From: Mycobacterium interjectum
GTDB taxonomy: Bacteria; Actinomycetota; Actinomycetes; Mycobacteriales; Mycobacteriaceae
Reading direction: 5' to 3'
DNA length: 64,000 bases
NCBI GenBank assembly: GCA_002102225.1
Contig: LQPB01000045.1
Span: 1-64,000, forward strand
Shown here: one piece after another, positions 30,123 through 40,392 of the stretch
Position numbering within the stretch: position 1 is the stretch's first letter
Layout: each line of letters opens with the position of its first letter
The notes under the pieces: generated by a model
What the model was told of the DNA's origin: nothing
The model's input: only the letters and a program-made list of their open reading frames with translations
Database searches by the model: none
Made by a program: the position numbers and the translations under genes

Positions 30123-33103
30123 CTCCCGAACACCTTGCGCACGACCGCTTTCGCCCGGCGCGTCACCCGAAGATAGTTGTCCAGGAATTCGCCGCCGTCG
30201 TCGGTAGGCCAGCCGGCCGCGACGGCGACCGCGTTGAGCTGCCGCCCGGGCCCCGGCAGCTGGTCAGTGGGCTTGCCGCGGACCAGCACCAGCGCGTTGC
30301 GCGCCCGGGTGGCCGTCAGCCAGGCCTGCCGCAGCAGGTCCACGTCGTCGGCCGGCACCAGGTCGGCGGCGGCGATCGCGTCCAGGGATTCCAGCGTCGA
30401 GGTGTTGTGCAGCGCCGGGATCTCGTGCGCGTGGCGCAGCTGCATGAGCTGCACGGTCCATTCGATGTCGGCCAGCCCCCCGCGCCCCAGCTTGGTGTGG
30501 GTGTTGGGGTCGGCGCCCCGCGGCAACCGCTCGGCCTCGACGCGGGCCTTGATGCGCCGGATCTCCCGCACGGCCTCGGCCGACACGCCGTCGGGTGGAT
30601 AGCGCGTCCGGTCGGCCATCAGCAGGAACCGCTGGCCCAGCTCGGCGTCGCCGGCCACCGCGTGCGCGCGCAGCAGGGCCTGGATCTCCCACGGCTGCGC
30701 CCACTGCGCGTAGTAGGCGGTGTACGAGCTCAGCGTGCGGACCAGCGGGCCGCTGCGGCCCTCCGGCCGCAGGTTGGCGTCGACCTCCAGCGGCGGGTCG
30801 ACGCTAGGCGTGCCCAGCAGCGCCCGTACCTGCTCGGCGATCGACGTCGCCCAGCGCACCGCCTGCGAATCCTCGACGCCGGCGGCGGGCTCGCAGACGA
30901 ACATCACGTCGGCGTCGGAGCCATAGCCCAGCTCCGCGCCGCCGAGCCGGCCCATGCCGATGACCGAGATGGCCGCAGGCGCCCGGCCGTCCTCGGGCAT
31001 GTTGGCCCGGATCATCGCGTCCAGCGCGGCCTGCAACACGGCCACCCACACCGACGTGAGCGCCCGGCACACCTCGGTGACCTCGAGAAACCCGAGCAGA
31101 TCGGCCGAACCGATGCGGGCCAGCTCCCGGCGCCGCAGGGTGCGCGCCGCGGCGATGGCGCGCACCGGGTCGGGGTGGCGGCACGCGGAGGCGACCAGCG
31201 CGCGGGCCACGGTGGCGGGCTCGGTTTCGAGCAGTTTCGGGCCGGCGGGGCCGTCGCCATAGTCCTGGATCACCCGGGGCGCGCGGATCAACAGGCCCGG
31301 CACGTAGGCGGAGGTCCCCAGGACGTGCATGAGCCGCCTGGCCACCGCGGGCTTGTCCCGCAGCGTGGACAGGTACCAGGTCTCCCCCGCCAGCGCCTCG
31401 GACAGCCGCCGGTAGGCCAGCAGCCCGCCGTCGGGGTCGGGTGCGTAGGACATCCAGTTCAGCAGGCGGGGCAGCAGCACCGCCTGCACCCGGCCGCGGC
31501 GGCCGCTCTGGTTGACCAGCGCCGACATGTGCTTCAACGCGGTCTGCGGGCCCTCGTAGCCCAGCGCGGCCAGCTGGCGCTCCGCGCCCTCGGAGGTCAT
31601 GCCGTGCCCGATCTCCAGGCCGGCCGGACCGATGGACTCCAGCAGGGGCTGATAGAAGAGCTTGGCGTGCAGCTCGGAGACCCGCAGGTTCTGGTGCCGC
31701 AGCTCCTCGCGCAGCACGCCCGCCGCATCGTGCCAGCCGTCGGGGCGGATGTGCGCCGCGCGCGCCAGCCAGCGCACCGCCTCCTCGTCGTCGGCCTCGG
31801 GCAACAGATGGGTGCGCTTGAGCCGCTGCAGCTGCAGTCGGTGCTCGAGCAACCGGAGGAACTCGTAGGAGGCGGTCAGGTTTGCCGCGTCCTCACGTCC
31901 GATGTAGCCGCCCTGGCCCAGCGCGTCCAGCGCATCGACCGTGGAGGCCACGTGCAGCGAGTCGTCGCTGCGGCCGTGCACCAGCTGCAGCAGCTGCACC
32001 GCGAATTCCACGTCCCGCAGCCCGCCGCTGCCGAGTTTGAGTTCCCGGCCGCGGACCTCGGCGGGCACCAGTTGCTCCACCCGGCGCCGCATCGCCTGCA
32101 CTTCGACGACGAAATCCTCGCGCTCGCAGGCGATCCAGACCATGGGCATCAGCGCGGCCAGGTAGCGCTCGCCGAGCTCGGCGTCGCCGGCGGCCGGCCG
32201 GGCTTTCAGCAGCGCCTGGAATTCCCATGTCTTGGCCCACCGCTGGTAGTAGGCGACGTGCGAGTCGATGGTGCGCACCAGTTCACCGCTGCGGCCCTCC
32301 GGCCGCAGGCCCGCGTCCACCTGAAAGAAGGCCTCGGAGGCCACCTTCATCATCTCGCCGGCCACCCGGGCGCTCTGCGCGTCGGCCCGCTCGGCGACGA
32401 AGATGACGTCGACGTCGCTGACGTAGTTCAGTTCGCGGGCACCGCATTTCCCCATGGCGACGACGGCCAGCCGCGGGGGCGTCCGGTCGCCGCACACGCT
32501 GACCTCGGCCACCCGCAGCGCGGCCGCCAGCGCGGCGTCGGCCAAATCCGACAGCTGCGCCGCCACCACCTTGAACGGCAGCACCGGCTCGTCCTCGACG
32601 GTGGCGGCCAGATCCAGCGCCGCCAGCACCAGCAGGTGGTCTCGGTAGAGGACGCGCAGGCGCGCCAGCGCTGAGCCGGGGCCGGCCAGCGCCTCGTCGA
32701 CGCACGCGGTGAACGTCACGAGCAACTCGTCGCGCGACGGCAGGTGGGCCTTGCCGCGCAACAGCTTCCAGGATTGCGGGTTGGCGGCCAGGTGATCGCC
32801 CAGCGCCAGGGACGAGCCGAGCACCGCGAACAGCCGCCCGCGCAGCCCGCGCTCGGTGAGCAGTGCCGCACTGAGCTCATCCCAGTCGCTGGCGGGGTTC
32901 TCCGCCAGCCGAATCAGGACGCGCAGGGCGGCGTCGGGATCCGGTGCGCGCGACAACGACCACAACCGGTCGACGTAGTCCGGGTCGTCGCGCGCGTACC
33001 AACCCAGCTGCGCCAGCCGGTCGCCCGCCGGGGGGTCGACCAACCCGAGCCGGCCCACGCTGGGCAGCCGGGGGCGCTCCGTCGCGGGTTTGGTCACGAC
33101 CAC
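30119..33103 (-). CDS. glnE: Glutamine synthetase adenylyltransferase / adenylyl-removing enzyme, GlnE
   Basis: The 994-residue bifunctional enzyme equals M. tuberculosis GlnE in length. It has two nucleotidyltransferase domains. The first, with [19 protein letters not shown] near residue 220, removes AMP; the second, with [21 protein letters not shown] near residue 716, adds AMP to Tyr of glutamine synthetase. A helical domain joins them. The target GlnA1 with its Tyr406 is encoded 2.2 kb away on the opposite strand. GlnE starts 51 bases after glnA2 ends, on the same strand, and its stop overlaps the hotdog gene. Confidence 0.96.
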   Translation of the reverse strand: MVVTKPATERPRLPSVGRLGLVDPPAGDRLAQLGWYARDDPDYVDRLWSLSRAPDPDAALRVLIRLAENPASDWDELSAALLTERGLRGRLFAVLGSSLALGDHLAANPQSWKLLRGKAHLPSRDELLVTFTACVDEALAGPGSALARLRVLYRDHLLVLAALDLAATVEDEPVLPFKVVAAQLSDLADAALAAALRVAEVSVCGDRTPPRLAVVAMGKCGARELNYVSDVDVIFVAERADAQSARVAGEMMKVASEAFFQVDAGLRPEGRSGELVRTIDSHVAYYQRWAKTWEFQALLKARPAAGDAELGERYLAALMPMVWIACEREDFVVEVQAMRRRVEQLVPAEVRGRELKLGSGGLRDVEFAVQLLQLVHGRSDDSLHVASTVDALDALGQGGYIGREDAANLTASYEFLRLLEHRLQLQRLKRTHLLPEADDEEAVRWLARAAHIRPDGWHDAAGVLREELRHQNLRVSELHAKLFYQPLLESIGPAGLEIGHGMTSEGAERQLAALGYEGPQTALKHMSALVNQSGRRGRVQAVLLPRLLNWMSYAPDPDGGLLAYRRLSEALAGETWYLSTLRDKPAVARRLMHVLGTSAYVPGLLIRAPRVIQDYGDGPAGPKLLETEPATVARALVASACRHPDPVRAIAAARTLRRRELARIGSADLLGFLEVTEVCRALTSVWVAVLQAALDAMIRANMPEDGRAPAAISVIGMGRLGGAELGYGSDADVMFVCEPAAGVEDSQAVRWATSIAEQVRALLGTPSVDPPLEVDANLRPEGRSGPLVRTLSSYTAYYAQWAQPWEIQALLRAHAVAGDAELGQRFLLMADRTRYPPDGVSAEAVREIRRIKARVEAERLPRGADPNTHTKLGRGGLADIEWTVQLMQLRHAHEIPALHNTSTLESLDAIAAADLVPADDVDLLRQAWLTATRARNALVLVRGKPTDQLPGPGRQLNAVAVAAGWPTDDGGEFLDNYLRVTRRAKAVVRKVFGS

Positions 33104-33154
33104 GACCGTAGCGCAACCGACCGATCTCTCAGACCGATCGGCACGGGCTGTGAG

Positions 33155-34495
33155 CTACAGCGACAGGTAGGTGCTCAGCTCGTAGGGCGTGACGTGGCTG
33201 CGATAGTTCGCCCATTCCGTGCGCTTGTTGCGCAGGAAGAAGTCAAACACGTGCTCCCCCAACGTTTCCGCGACGAGCTCGGAGGCCTCCATGGCGCGCA
33301 GCGCGGCGTCGAGACTGGTGGGCAGCTCGCGGTAACCCATCGTGAGGCGTTCCTCGGGGGTGAGGTCCCAGACGTTGTCCTCGGCCTGCGGTCCCAGCAC
33401 GTAGCCCTTCTCCACCCCGCGCAGCCCGGCGGCCAGCAGCACGGCGAACGCCAGGTAGGGGTTGCACGCCGAGTCGGGGCTGCGCACCTCGATCCGCCGC
33501 GAGGACGTCTTGTGCGGCGTGTACATCGGCACCCGCACCAGGGCCGACCGGTTGGCCGCCCCCCACGACGCGGCGGTGGGCGCCTCGCCGCCCTGCACCA
33601 GCCGCTTGTAGGAGTTGACCCATTGGTTGGTGACCGCGCTGATCTCCGAGGCGTGCTCGAGGATCCCGGCGATGAACGACTTGCCCACGTCCGACAGCTG
33701 CAGCGGGTCGTCGGTGCTGTGGAAGGCGTTGACGTCGCCCTCGAACAGGCTCATGTGGGTGTGCATGGCCGAGCCGGGGTGCTCGGCGAACGGCTTGGGC
33801 ATGAACGACGCCCGCGCGCCGTTTTCGATCGCGACTTCCTTGATGACGTAGCGGAACGTCATCACGTTGTCGGCCATCGACAGCGCGTCGGCGAAGCGCA
33901 GGTCGATCTCCTGCTGCCCCGGGGCTCCTTCGTGGTGGCTGAACTCGACCGAGATGCCCATGAATTCCAGCGCCTCGATCGCGTGCCGCCGGAAGTTGGA
34001 GGCGGAATCGTGCACCGCCTGGTCGAAGTAGCCGGCGCTGTCGATGGGCACCGGCCGCGACCCGTCGTAGGGGCCGGGCTCCAGCAGGAAGAACTCGATC
34101 TCCGGGTGCACGTAGCAAGAAAAGCCGAGGTCGTTGGCCTTCTGCAGCTGGCGCCGCAGCACGTGTCGGGGGTCGGCCCACGACGGCGAGCCGTCGGGCA
34201 TGGTGATGTCGCAGAACATCCGCGCGGAGTGATGATGGCCGGACGAGGTGGCCCACGGCAGCACCTGGAACGTCGACGGATCCGGATTGGCCACGGTGTC
34301 GGATTCCGAGACGCGCGCGAAGCCCTCGATCGAGGAGCCGTCGAAGCCGATGCCCTCCTCGAAGGCCCCTTCGAGTTCGGCCGGGGCGATCGCGACGGAC
34401 TTGAGGGTGCCGAGCACGTCGGTGAACCAGAGCCGAACGAAACGGATGTCTCGTTCCTCAAGCGTGCGGAGGACGAATTCCTTCTGTCGATCCAT
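33155..34495 (-). CDS. glnA2: Glutamine synthetase type I paralogue, GlnA2
   Basis: Starting at ATG 34495 (MDRQKEFVLRTLEERDI) gives 446 residues, the length of M. tuberculosis GlnA2. It lacks the short insertion of GSI-beta enzymes and is of the GSI-alpha type. FDGSSIEGF and FMPKPFAEHPGSAMH are the substrate and ATP segments. The adenylylation loop reads NVWDLTPEE, so Trp replaces the Tyr that GlnE modifies in GlnA1, and this enzyme should escape that control. A longer reading upstream to 34546 adds residues that are not typical of the family. Confidence 0.94.
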   Translation of the reverse strand: MDRQKEFVLRTLEERDIRFVRLWFTDVLGTLKSVAIAPAELEGAFEEGIGFDGSSIEGFARVSESDTVANPDPSTFQVLPWATSSGHHHSARMFCDITMPDGSPSWADPRHVLRRQLQKANDLGFSCYVHPEIEFFLLEPGPYDGSRPVPIDSAGYFDQAVHDSASNFRRHAIEALEFMGISVEFSHHEGAPGQQEIDLRFADALSMADNVMTFRYVIKEVAIENGARASFMPKPFAEHPGSAMHTHMSLFEGDVNAFHSTDDPLQLSDVGKSFIAGILEHASEISAVTNQWVNSYKRLVQGGEAPTAASWGAANRSALVRVPMYTPHKTSSRRIEVRSPDSACNPYLAFAVLLAAGLRGVEKGYVLGPQAEDNVWDLTPEERLTMGYRELPTSLDAALRAMEASELVAETLGEHVFDFFLRNKRTEWANYRSHVTPYELSTYLSL

Positions 34496-34572
34496 GACCC
34501 GACAGTAGGCAACGCCTGTTAAATCCGTGTTACCACTGCAGTTCAAGACCGCTCAGAAGCGTTGCGGACCGC

Positions 34573-36126
34573 TCAGGGTCGGCACCGCAACGACGCGGGC
34601 GGCAGCGCCCCGGCGACGAAGTAGCGCACCACCGCGGTGTCCACGCACTGGTCACCGTTGAACACCGCGGTGTGCTGGGTTCCGTCGTAGGTGATCAGCG
34701 GGGCGCCCAATTGCCGGGCCAGGTTCACGCCGGCCTGGTACGGGGTGGCCGGGTCGTGTGTCGTGGAGACGACGACGACCTTGCCCGGCGGGGCGGGCGG
34801 CGCGGCGTGCGGCCGGGAGGTGGCCGGCACCGGCCACAGCGCGCACAGGTCGCGCGGGGCGTTGCCGGTGAACTGTCCATAGCTCAGGAACGGGGCGACC
34901 TGGCGCATCTTCTGGTCGGCGGCCACCCACGTCGCCGAGTCCGTCGGCGTCGGCGCGTCGACGCAACGCACGCCGTTGAACGCGTCCTGGTCGTTGGTGT
35001 AGTGCCCGCTTTTGTCCCGGCCTTCGTAATCGTCGGCCAGCAACAGCAGGTCACCGGCGTCGGTGCCGCGCTGCAGCCCGAGCAGGCCGCTGGTCAGGTA
35101 CTTCCAGTGCTGCGGGGTGTACAGCGCGTTGATGGTGCCGGTGGTCGCGTCGGCATAGCTCAGCCCGCGCGGATCCGACGTCCGGCCCGGCCGGGCGACC
35201 AGGGGGTCGACCAGGGCGTGGTAGCGGCTGACGAACTGGGCCGGATCGGTGCCCAGCGGGCAGCCCGCCGAGCGGGCGCAGTCGGTGGCGTAGTCGTTGA
35301 AAGCCGTTTGAAATCCCGCCATTTGATTGATGTTCTCGGCGACCGGGTCCACGGTCGGGTCGATGGCGCCGTCGAGCACCATCGCCCGCACGTGGCTGCC
35401 GAACCCCTCGAGGTAGGCGGTGCCGATCTCGGTGCCGTAGCTGAAGCCGAGGTAGTTGATCTGGTCGTCGCCCAGCGCCTGGCGGACCACGTCCATGTCC
35501 TTGGCGACGGATGCGGTGCCGGCGTTGGCGAGGAACCCGTTGCCCATCCGGTTGGCGCACTGCTGGGCCAACTGCCGGTAGACCTGCTCGATGTGCGCCA
35601 CGCCGGCCGCGCTGTAGTCGACCATCGGGTCACGCCGGAACGCATCGAAGTCGGCGTCGCTGCGGCACCGCAACTGCGGGGTCGAGTGGCCCACTCCGCG
35701 CGGGTCGAACCCCACCAGGTCGAAATTGCGGGTGATGTCGCTGTTTTCCAGGTCCGACGCCATGCCGGCGACCATGTCCACCGCGGACGCGCCCGGCCCG
35801 CCCGGGTTGACGAACAGCGATCCCATCCGCCGGCCCGTCGCGGGAACCCGGATCACGGCCAGCTTCGCCTGGGCGCCACCCGGATTCGCGTAGTCGATCG
35901 GGACCGAGACGGTGGTGCACTGGGCGGTGGGAAGGTCGCTGGTGTCGGTCAGGAATTGGTTGCAGCTGCCCCAGTTCTGGGGCCTCGCCGCGGCGACCGG
36001 CGGCGCCGGGCTCGGCGTCTGACCCGCACCGGGCTCGGGCGTCGCGCCGGCCACCGGCAACTGCGATCCCGCAACCAACAATCCGAACGACAGCAGCGCC
36101 GAGCTCAACGGTCTGCGGCGCGACAT
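34573..36126 (-). CDS. Secreted alpha/beta-hydrolase exopeptidase (Rv2223c-like)
   Basis: From ATG 36126 (MSRRRPLSSALLSFG) the product has 517 residues with a signal peptide ending near VAGA. It belongs to the tripeptidyl aminopeptidase-like alpha/beta-hydrolases: GDQINYLGFSYGTEIG holds the nucleophile Ser, DLVGFDPRGVG the upstream family block, and STTHDPATPYQAG leads to the catalytic Asp/His region. It is a close paralogue of the next gene, caeA, and both lie in tandem on the same strand. There is no lipobox Cys, so this copy should be released or cell-wall-held and not lipid-anchored. Confidence 0.9.
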   Translation of the reverse strand: MSRRRPLSSALLSFGLLVAGSQLPVAGATPEPGAGQTPSPAPPVAAARPQNWGSCNQFLTDTSDLPTAQCTTVSVPIDYANPGGAQAKLAVIRVPATGRRMGSLFVNPGGPGASAVDMVAGMASDLENSDITRNFDLVGFDPRGVGHSTPQLRCRSDADFDAFRRDPMVDYSAAGVAHIEQVYRQLAQQCANRMGNGFLANAGTASVAKDMDVVRQALGDDQINYLGFSYGTEIGTAYLEGFGSHVRAMVLDGAIDPTVDPVAENINQMAGFQTAFNDYATDCARSAGCPLGTDPAQFVSRYHALVDPLVARPGRTSDPRGLSYADATTGTINALYTPQHWKYLTSGLLGLQRGTDAGDLLLLADDYEGRDKSGHYTNDQDAFNGVRCVDAPTPTDSATWVAADQKMRQVAPFLSYGQFTGNAPRDLCALWPVPATSRPHAAPPAPPGKVVVVSTTHDPATPYQAGVNLARQLGAPLITYDGTQHTAVFNGDQCVDTAVVRYFVAGALPPASLRCRP

Positions 36127-36287
36127 GGCTGTCAATATTTGCAGCCGCGAATACCCGTCACAGCGCGAAAAGGTCACGCCTTGGTCTCGCCTCCGCGTGT
36201 CGCCACCCGTTCGCCCAACGTGCACTCAGGGCGAATATCCGCCCGGAATCTCGCCGCCAGTACACGCTCGGCGAAGGCCAGGAGCAA

Positions 36288-37850
36288 TCAGCACTTGGCG
36301 CCGCTCGGCGGCGGGTCGCCGCCCAGCAGATACTCCGTCACGTAGTCGTCGATGCAGCTGTCGCCCTGGAAGACCACGGTGTGCTGGGTGCCGTTGAAGG
36401 TCAGCAGGGACCCGCGCAGCTCCTGCGCCAGATCGACGCCGGCCTTGTAGGGCGTCGCCGGGTCGTGCGTGGTCGACACCACCACCGTCGGCGCCAGGCC
36501 GGGCGCCGAGATGGCGTGCGGCTTGCTGGTCGGCGGCACCGGCCAGAACGCACAGGTGCCCAGCGGGGCGTCGCCGGTGAACTGGCCGTAGCTCATGAAG
36601 GGGGCGATCTCCCGCGACCGGCGGTCTTCGTCGATGACCTTGGCGCGGTCCGTAATCGGTGGCTGGTCAACGCAATTGATCGCCACCCGCGCGTCGGTGG
36701 CGTTCGTGTAGTGGCCATGCGGGTCGCGGCGCATGTACATGTCGGCCAGCGCCAGCATGGTGTCCCCGCGATGGTCCACCAACTCGGACAGGCCGTCGGT
36801 CAGGTGGTGCCACAGCGACGGCGAGTACAGCGCCATGATGGTGCCCACGATGGCGTCGGCATAGCTCAGCCCGCGCGGGTCCTTCGTCGGGATCGGCCTG
36901 CCCACCATGGTGTTGTTCGGGTCGACCATCGGGTCGACCAGGCTGTGGTAGACGGTCACGGCCTTGGCCGGGTCGGTACCCAGCGGGCAGGTCGGCTGCT
37001 TGGCGCAGTCGGTCGCGTAGTCGTTGAACGCGTCCTGAAATCCCTTGGCCTGACGCAGGTCCGCCTCGACCTGGTCGGCGTTGGGGTCGACGGCGCCGTC
37101 GAGGATCATCGCGCGCACCTTGGTGGGATAGGCCTCGGCGTAGGCGGAGCCGATCCGGGTGCCGTAGGAGTAGCCGAGGTAGGTCAGCTTGTCGTCGCCC
37201 AGCGCCGCGCGGATGGCGTCCAGGTCGCGGGCGACGTTGACGGTTCCCGCGTTGGCCAGGAAGTTCTTGCCCATCTTGTCGACGCAACGGGCGACGAACT
37301 GCTTGGTCTCGTCCTCCATGTGGGCCACCCCGGCGGGGCTGTAGTCGACGTTCGGCTCGGTCCGCAGCCGGTCATTGTCGGCATCGGAGTTGCACCAGAT
37401 CGCCGGCCTGGACGAGCCGACGCCGCGCGGGTCGAAGCCGACCAGGTCGAACCGCTCCCGGATGCGCTTGGGCAGCGATTGGACCACGCTCAACGCCGCC
37501 TCGATGCCGGACTCGCCGGGGCCGCCCGGATTGATCACCAGCGAGCCGATCTTGTCGCCGGTCGCGGGAAACCGAATCATTGCCAGGGTCGCGACGTCGC
37601 CGTCGAGGTGGTCGTAATCGACGGGCACGGCGAGCCTGCCGCACATCGCGCCGCTGGGGATCTTCGCCTTGGGGTTGGACGAGCGGCACGGGGTCCACTC
37701 GACCGCCTGGCCCAGCTTGGGCGCCTTCATGAGGGCGCGCCCGTTGACCACGCGAAGGCAGCCTGCGACCGTAAGCGCCACGGCGGCGATCGTCGTCCAG
37801 ATCAGCAGCGTGCGCGCGATCCTGTCGCGGCGGGACACTCTCATGCTCAC
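36288..37850 (-). CDS. caeA: Cell-envelope serine protease/esterase CaeA (Hip1)
   Basis: The 520-residue lipoprotein has a signal segment ending in the lipobox VAGC (Cys31). The nucleophile elbow is KLTYLGYSYGTRIG, and STTHDPATPYKAG and FNGTQHTVVFQGD supply the rest of the triad region. The sequence closely follows M. tuberculosis Rv2224c, a cell-envelope serine protease known to cleave the chaperone GroEL2 and dampen host innate responses, and needed for full virulence. It is upstream of its paralogue, 161 bases apart, and 51 bases after the WS/DGAT gene on the same strand. Confidence 0.95.
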   Translation of the reverse strand: MSMRVSRRDRIARTLLIWTTIAAVALTVAGCLRVVNGRALMKAPKLGQAVEWTPCRSSNPKAKIPSGAMCGRLAVPVDYDHLDGDVATLAMIRFPATGDKIGSLVINPGGPGESGIEAALSVVQSLPKRIRERFDLVGFDPRGVGSSRPAIWCNSDADNDRLRTEPNVDYSPAGVAHMEDETKQFVARCVDKMGKNFLANAGTVNVARDLDAIRAALGDDKLTYLGYSYGTRIGSAYAEAYPTKVRAMILDGAVDPNADQVEADLRQAKGFQDAFNDYATDCAKQPTCPLGTDPAKAVTVYHSLVDPMVDPNNTMVGRPIPTKDPRGLSYADAIVGTIMALYSPSLWHHLTDGLSELVDHRGDTMLALADMYMRRDPHGHYTNATDARVAINCVDQPPITDRAKVIDEDRRSREIAPFMSYGQFTGDAPLGTCAFWPVPPTSKPHAISAPGLAPTVVVSTTHDPATPYKAGVDLAQELRGSLLTFNGTQHTVVFQGDSCIDDYVTEYLLGGDPPPSGAKC

Positions 37851-37901
37851 CTATGCTGCCAGAGCCAACCTGAGATTCTGATGAGCGGCTCGTGCCCCCG
37901 A

Positions 37902-39302
37902 CTACCCGGCGGCGCTGAGCAGTTCTTCCATCACCACCGCGAAGTCGTCGGCCATCTCCCACAGGTCCGGCAGCAACTCCGGGCACGAGATCAGCCCGAC
38001 GTCCAGCTTCCCGCTCAGCGACATCACCGTGATGTTGAGCCCCGAACCGTGGAAGATCGGCCCCAGCGGATACATCGCCTTGACCTCACACCCCAGCAGG
38101 TACAGCGGAACCTGCGGGCCCGGGACGTTGGAGACCACCAGGTTGTGCACCGGCGCGCTCTCGGTCAACCGGGAGCTGGCGTACAGCCGCATCGCGATGC
38201 CGAACACCGCGGGCGCGGCGAACTGCGACCAGTCCTGCAACAGGGAAGCCCCGATGGCCGAACTATGCTGCTTGGCAACCGAATTCGCTTCGGCGATGGC
38301 CTTGAGGCGCTCCGCCGGATCGGCGATGTCGGTGTGCAGGCTGGAGAACATCGCCGACACCTGGTTGCGGCCGGGGCGATCGCTCTTGCCGTGCACCGAG
38401 ACCGGCACCGACGCCACCAGCGGCGATTCGGGCAGCGCGGCGCGCTCGGCCAGGTACTGCCGCAGCACCCCGGAGACCAGGGCCATCACCACGTCGTTGA
38501 CCTTGACGCCGAAATGGTTCTTCACCTTCTTGACGTCCTCGAGGTCCAACTGTGCGTAGGCGATGTTGCGGCGACCGGTGATGCTGGCGTTGAACGCCGT
38601 GCGCGGCGCGGCGAACGGACGCGCCATCGCCTGGCCCTCGATGGCCTTGCGCACCGTCGCCACCACCGAGGACACGGTTTGGGGCAGGACGTTGGCCAGC
38701 TGCAGTGGGCGGCCGGCGAACCGGACCAACCCGCCCGCCGCGATCTGCCACGCGCTGCCGCCGCCGACGCCCGCCACCGGCTCCGGCGCGGGCGCGTCGG
38801 CTTCGGTCGCGCACAGCTGCGACATCAGGTTGGCACCGGTGACCCCGTCCACCCCGGAGTGGTGCACCTTGGTCATGACCGCCACGCGACCGTCCTCGTG
38901 GCAGTCGGTGCCCGCCACCCCTTCGATGACCCACATCTCCCACAGCGGCCGCCCCCGGTCCAGCGGCAGCGACGCGATGTGGCCGCAGATCTCCGACAAC
39001 TCGTTGCGACCGCCCGGCGGCGGCAACCCGATGCGGTGCAGGTGCCGGTCGACGTCGAAGTGTTCGTCATCCACCCACACCGGGTGATCGAGGTTCAGCG
39101 GGCTGTTGGCGAGCTTCTCGCGGAACTGCGGCATCGCCTTGAGGCGCAGCGACAAGGCGTCGCGCAGCCGGTCGAAGGTGTAGCCACCCGGCATCGTCGA
39201 GGTGTCCAGGTCCATGATCGAGCAAACATGCATGGGCTGCGAGGGTGTCTCCAGGTAGAGGAAACTGGCGTCGAGTCCGCTGAGCCGCTGCATGGCCGCC
39301 AA
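37902..39302 (-). CDS. Wax ester synthase / diacylglycerol acyltransferase family protein
   Basis: The 466-residue acyltransferase has the active-site motif HHSGVDG at residues 147-153 and the N-terminal LSGLDASFLYLET that marks mycobacterial triacylglycerol synthases. The C-terminal PGPQVPLYLLGCEV is also typical. These enzymes transfer acyl-CoA to diacylglycerol or fatty alcohols and sit at the membrane or lipid droplet surface. A second start nine bases in (MQRLSGLD) is equally good. It diverges from panB across 124 bases. I do not recall a member at this position in M. tuberculosis. Confidence 0.92.
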   Translation of the reverse strand: MAAMQRLSGLDASFLYLETPSQPMHVCSIMDLDTSTMPGGYTFDRLRDALSLRLKAMPQFREKLANSPLNLDHPVWVDDEHFDVDRHLHRIGLPPPGGRNELSEICGHIASLPLDRGRPLWEMWVIEGVAGTDCHEDGRVAVMTKVHHSGVDGVTGANLMSQLCATEADAPAPEPVAGVGGGSAWQIAAGGLVRFAGRPLQLANVLPQTVSSVVATVRKAIEGQAMARPFAAPRTAFNASITGRRNIAYAQLDLEDVKKVKNHFGVKVNDVVMALVSGVLRQYLAERAALPESPLVASVPVSVHGKSDRPGRNQVSAMFSSLHTDIADPAERLKAIAEANSVAKQHSSAIGASLLQDWSQFAAPAVFGIAMRLYASSRLTESAPVHNLVVSNVPGPQVPLYLLGCEVKAMYPLGPIFHGSGLNITVMSLSGKLDVGLISCPELLPDLWEMADDFAVVMEELLSAAG

Positions 39303-39426
39303 TGGTATGTCTCACATCACAGGGGCGGTGCAATTGCCCTGAACAGATGGCAGAATGGTGCGAGTCAGACGAACCCGGGGACCGTAACGGCCACGAGGAT
39401 CGACCCGACCACTACCAGGGACAACG

Positions 39427-40272
39427 ATGTCTGAGCAGAACATTTACGGTGCAAACTCGCCCGCGCCCAACAAGGCGCCGGCCAAGATCCGCACCCACCA
39501 CCTGCAGAAAATGAAGGCCGAGGGCCACAAGTGGGCCATGCTCACGGCCTACGACTATTCGACCGCCCGCATCTTCGATGACGCCGGCATCCCGGTGTTG
39601 CTGGTCGGTGATTCGGCCGCCAACGTGGTCTATGGCTACGACACCACGGTGCCCGTGTCGATCGACGAACTCATCCCGCTGGTCCGCGGCGTGGCGCGCG
39701 GGGCCCAGCACGCGATGGTCGTCGCCGACCTGCCGTTCGGCAGCTACGAAGCCGGCCCGTCCGCCGCGCTGGCCGCCGCCACCCGGTTCCTGAAGGAAGG
39801 CGGCGCGCACGCCGTCAAGCTCGAGGGCGGTGAGCGGGTGGCCGACCAGATCGCCTGCCTGACCGCGGCCGGCATCCCGGTCATGGCTCACATCGGCTTT
39901 ACCCCGCAGAGCGTGAACAGCCTCGGCGGGTTCCGGGTGCAGGGTCGCGGCGACGCCGCCGAGCAGACCGTGCACGACGCCATCGCCGTCGCCGAAGCCG
40001 GGGCGTTCTCGGTCGTGATGGAGATGGTGCCGGCCGAACTGGCCACCCAGATCACCGGCAAGCTGACCATCCCGACCATCGGGATCGGGGCCGGTCCCAA
40101 CTGTGACGCCCAGGTCCTGGTGTGGCAGGACATGGCCGGTCTGAGCGGCGGCAAGCCCGCCCGGTTCGTCAAGCGTTTCGCCGACATCGGCGGCGAGTTG
40201 CGCCGGGCCGCAGTGCAATACGCCGAGGAAGTGGCCGGCGGCGTCTTCCCCGCCGACGAGCACTGCTTCTGA
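39427..40272 (+). CDS. panB: 3-methyl-2-oxobutanoate hydroxymethyltransferase, PanB
   Basis: This 281-residue TIM barrel enzyme makes ketopantoate, the first committed step to pantothenate and CoA. Motifs are [18 protein letters not shown] and [17 protein letters not shown] near the N-terminus, then VKLEGG and [21 protein letters not shown], where the metal, substrate and catalytic Glu lie. Length equals M. tuberculosis PanB. Other pan genes are not in the window. The 200 bases after it hold a strong inverted repeat. Confidence 0.96.
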   Translation: MSEQNIYGANSPAPNKAPAKIRTHHLQKMKAEGHKWAMLTAYDYSTARIFDDAGIPVLLVGDSAANVVYGYDTTVPVSIDELIPLVRGVARGAQHAMVVADLPFGSYEAGPSAALAAATRFLKEGGAHAVKLEGGERVADQIACLTAAGIPVMAHIGFTPQSVNSLGGFRVQGRGDAAEQTVHDAIAVAEAGAFSVVMEMVPAELATQITGKLTIPTIGIGAGPNCDAQVLVWQDMAGLSGGKPARFVKRFADIGGELRRAAVQYAEEVAGGVFPADEHCF

Positions 40273-40350
40273 GCCGCACCGCACGACGGAGCCCCTGAGA
40301 GGTTCGCCACGGGCTGACCGTCACGGGTTTATGCCCGCGTGAAAGTCGAT

Positions 40351-40392
40351 CCTGTCCAGACAAGGTTTTGCTGAAATCCCTTGTCTGACAGG
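40351..40392. promoter_or_regulatory. Inverted repeat between panB and the glycoside hydrolase
   Basis: CAGACAAGG (40357-40365) pairs with CCTTGTCTG (40379-40387), and the outer CCTGT (40351-40355) pairs with ACAGG (40388-40392) across a one-base bulge, giving 14 paired bases around a 13-base loop. A second, smaller pair (TTGTG and CACAA) follows at 40404-40418. It lies 79 bases after panB and 81 before the hydrolase start. It could be a terminator for panB or an operator/leader for the hydrolase; there is no T-tract. Confidence 0.6.

Noticed and set aside
30089-32674. Long plus-strand open frame of 861 codons opposite glnE
   Set aside because: It is antisense to glnE, whose motifs are complete. 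High GC at third positions of the real gene removes stops on the other strand, and the product is low-complexity and rich in Arg, His, Gln and Gly.
34496-34572. GlnR box upstream of glnA2
   Set aside because: On the minus strand GTAAC-n6-TTAAC is present but no further half-sites fall at six-base spacing, so support is too weak to list.
36381-39434. Plus-strand open frame of 1017 codons opposite caeA and the WS/DGAT gene
   Set aside because: It spans two well-supported genes on the other strand and has no recognisable domain, so it is a GC-rich antisense artefact.
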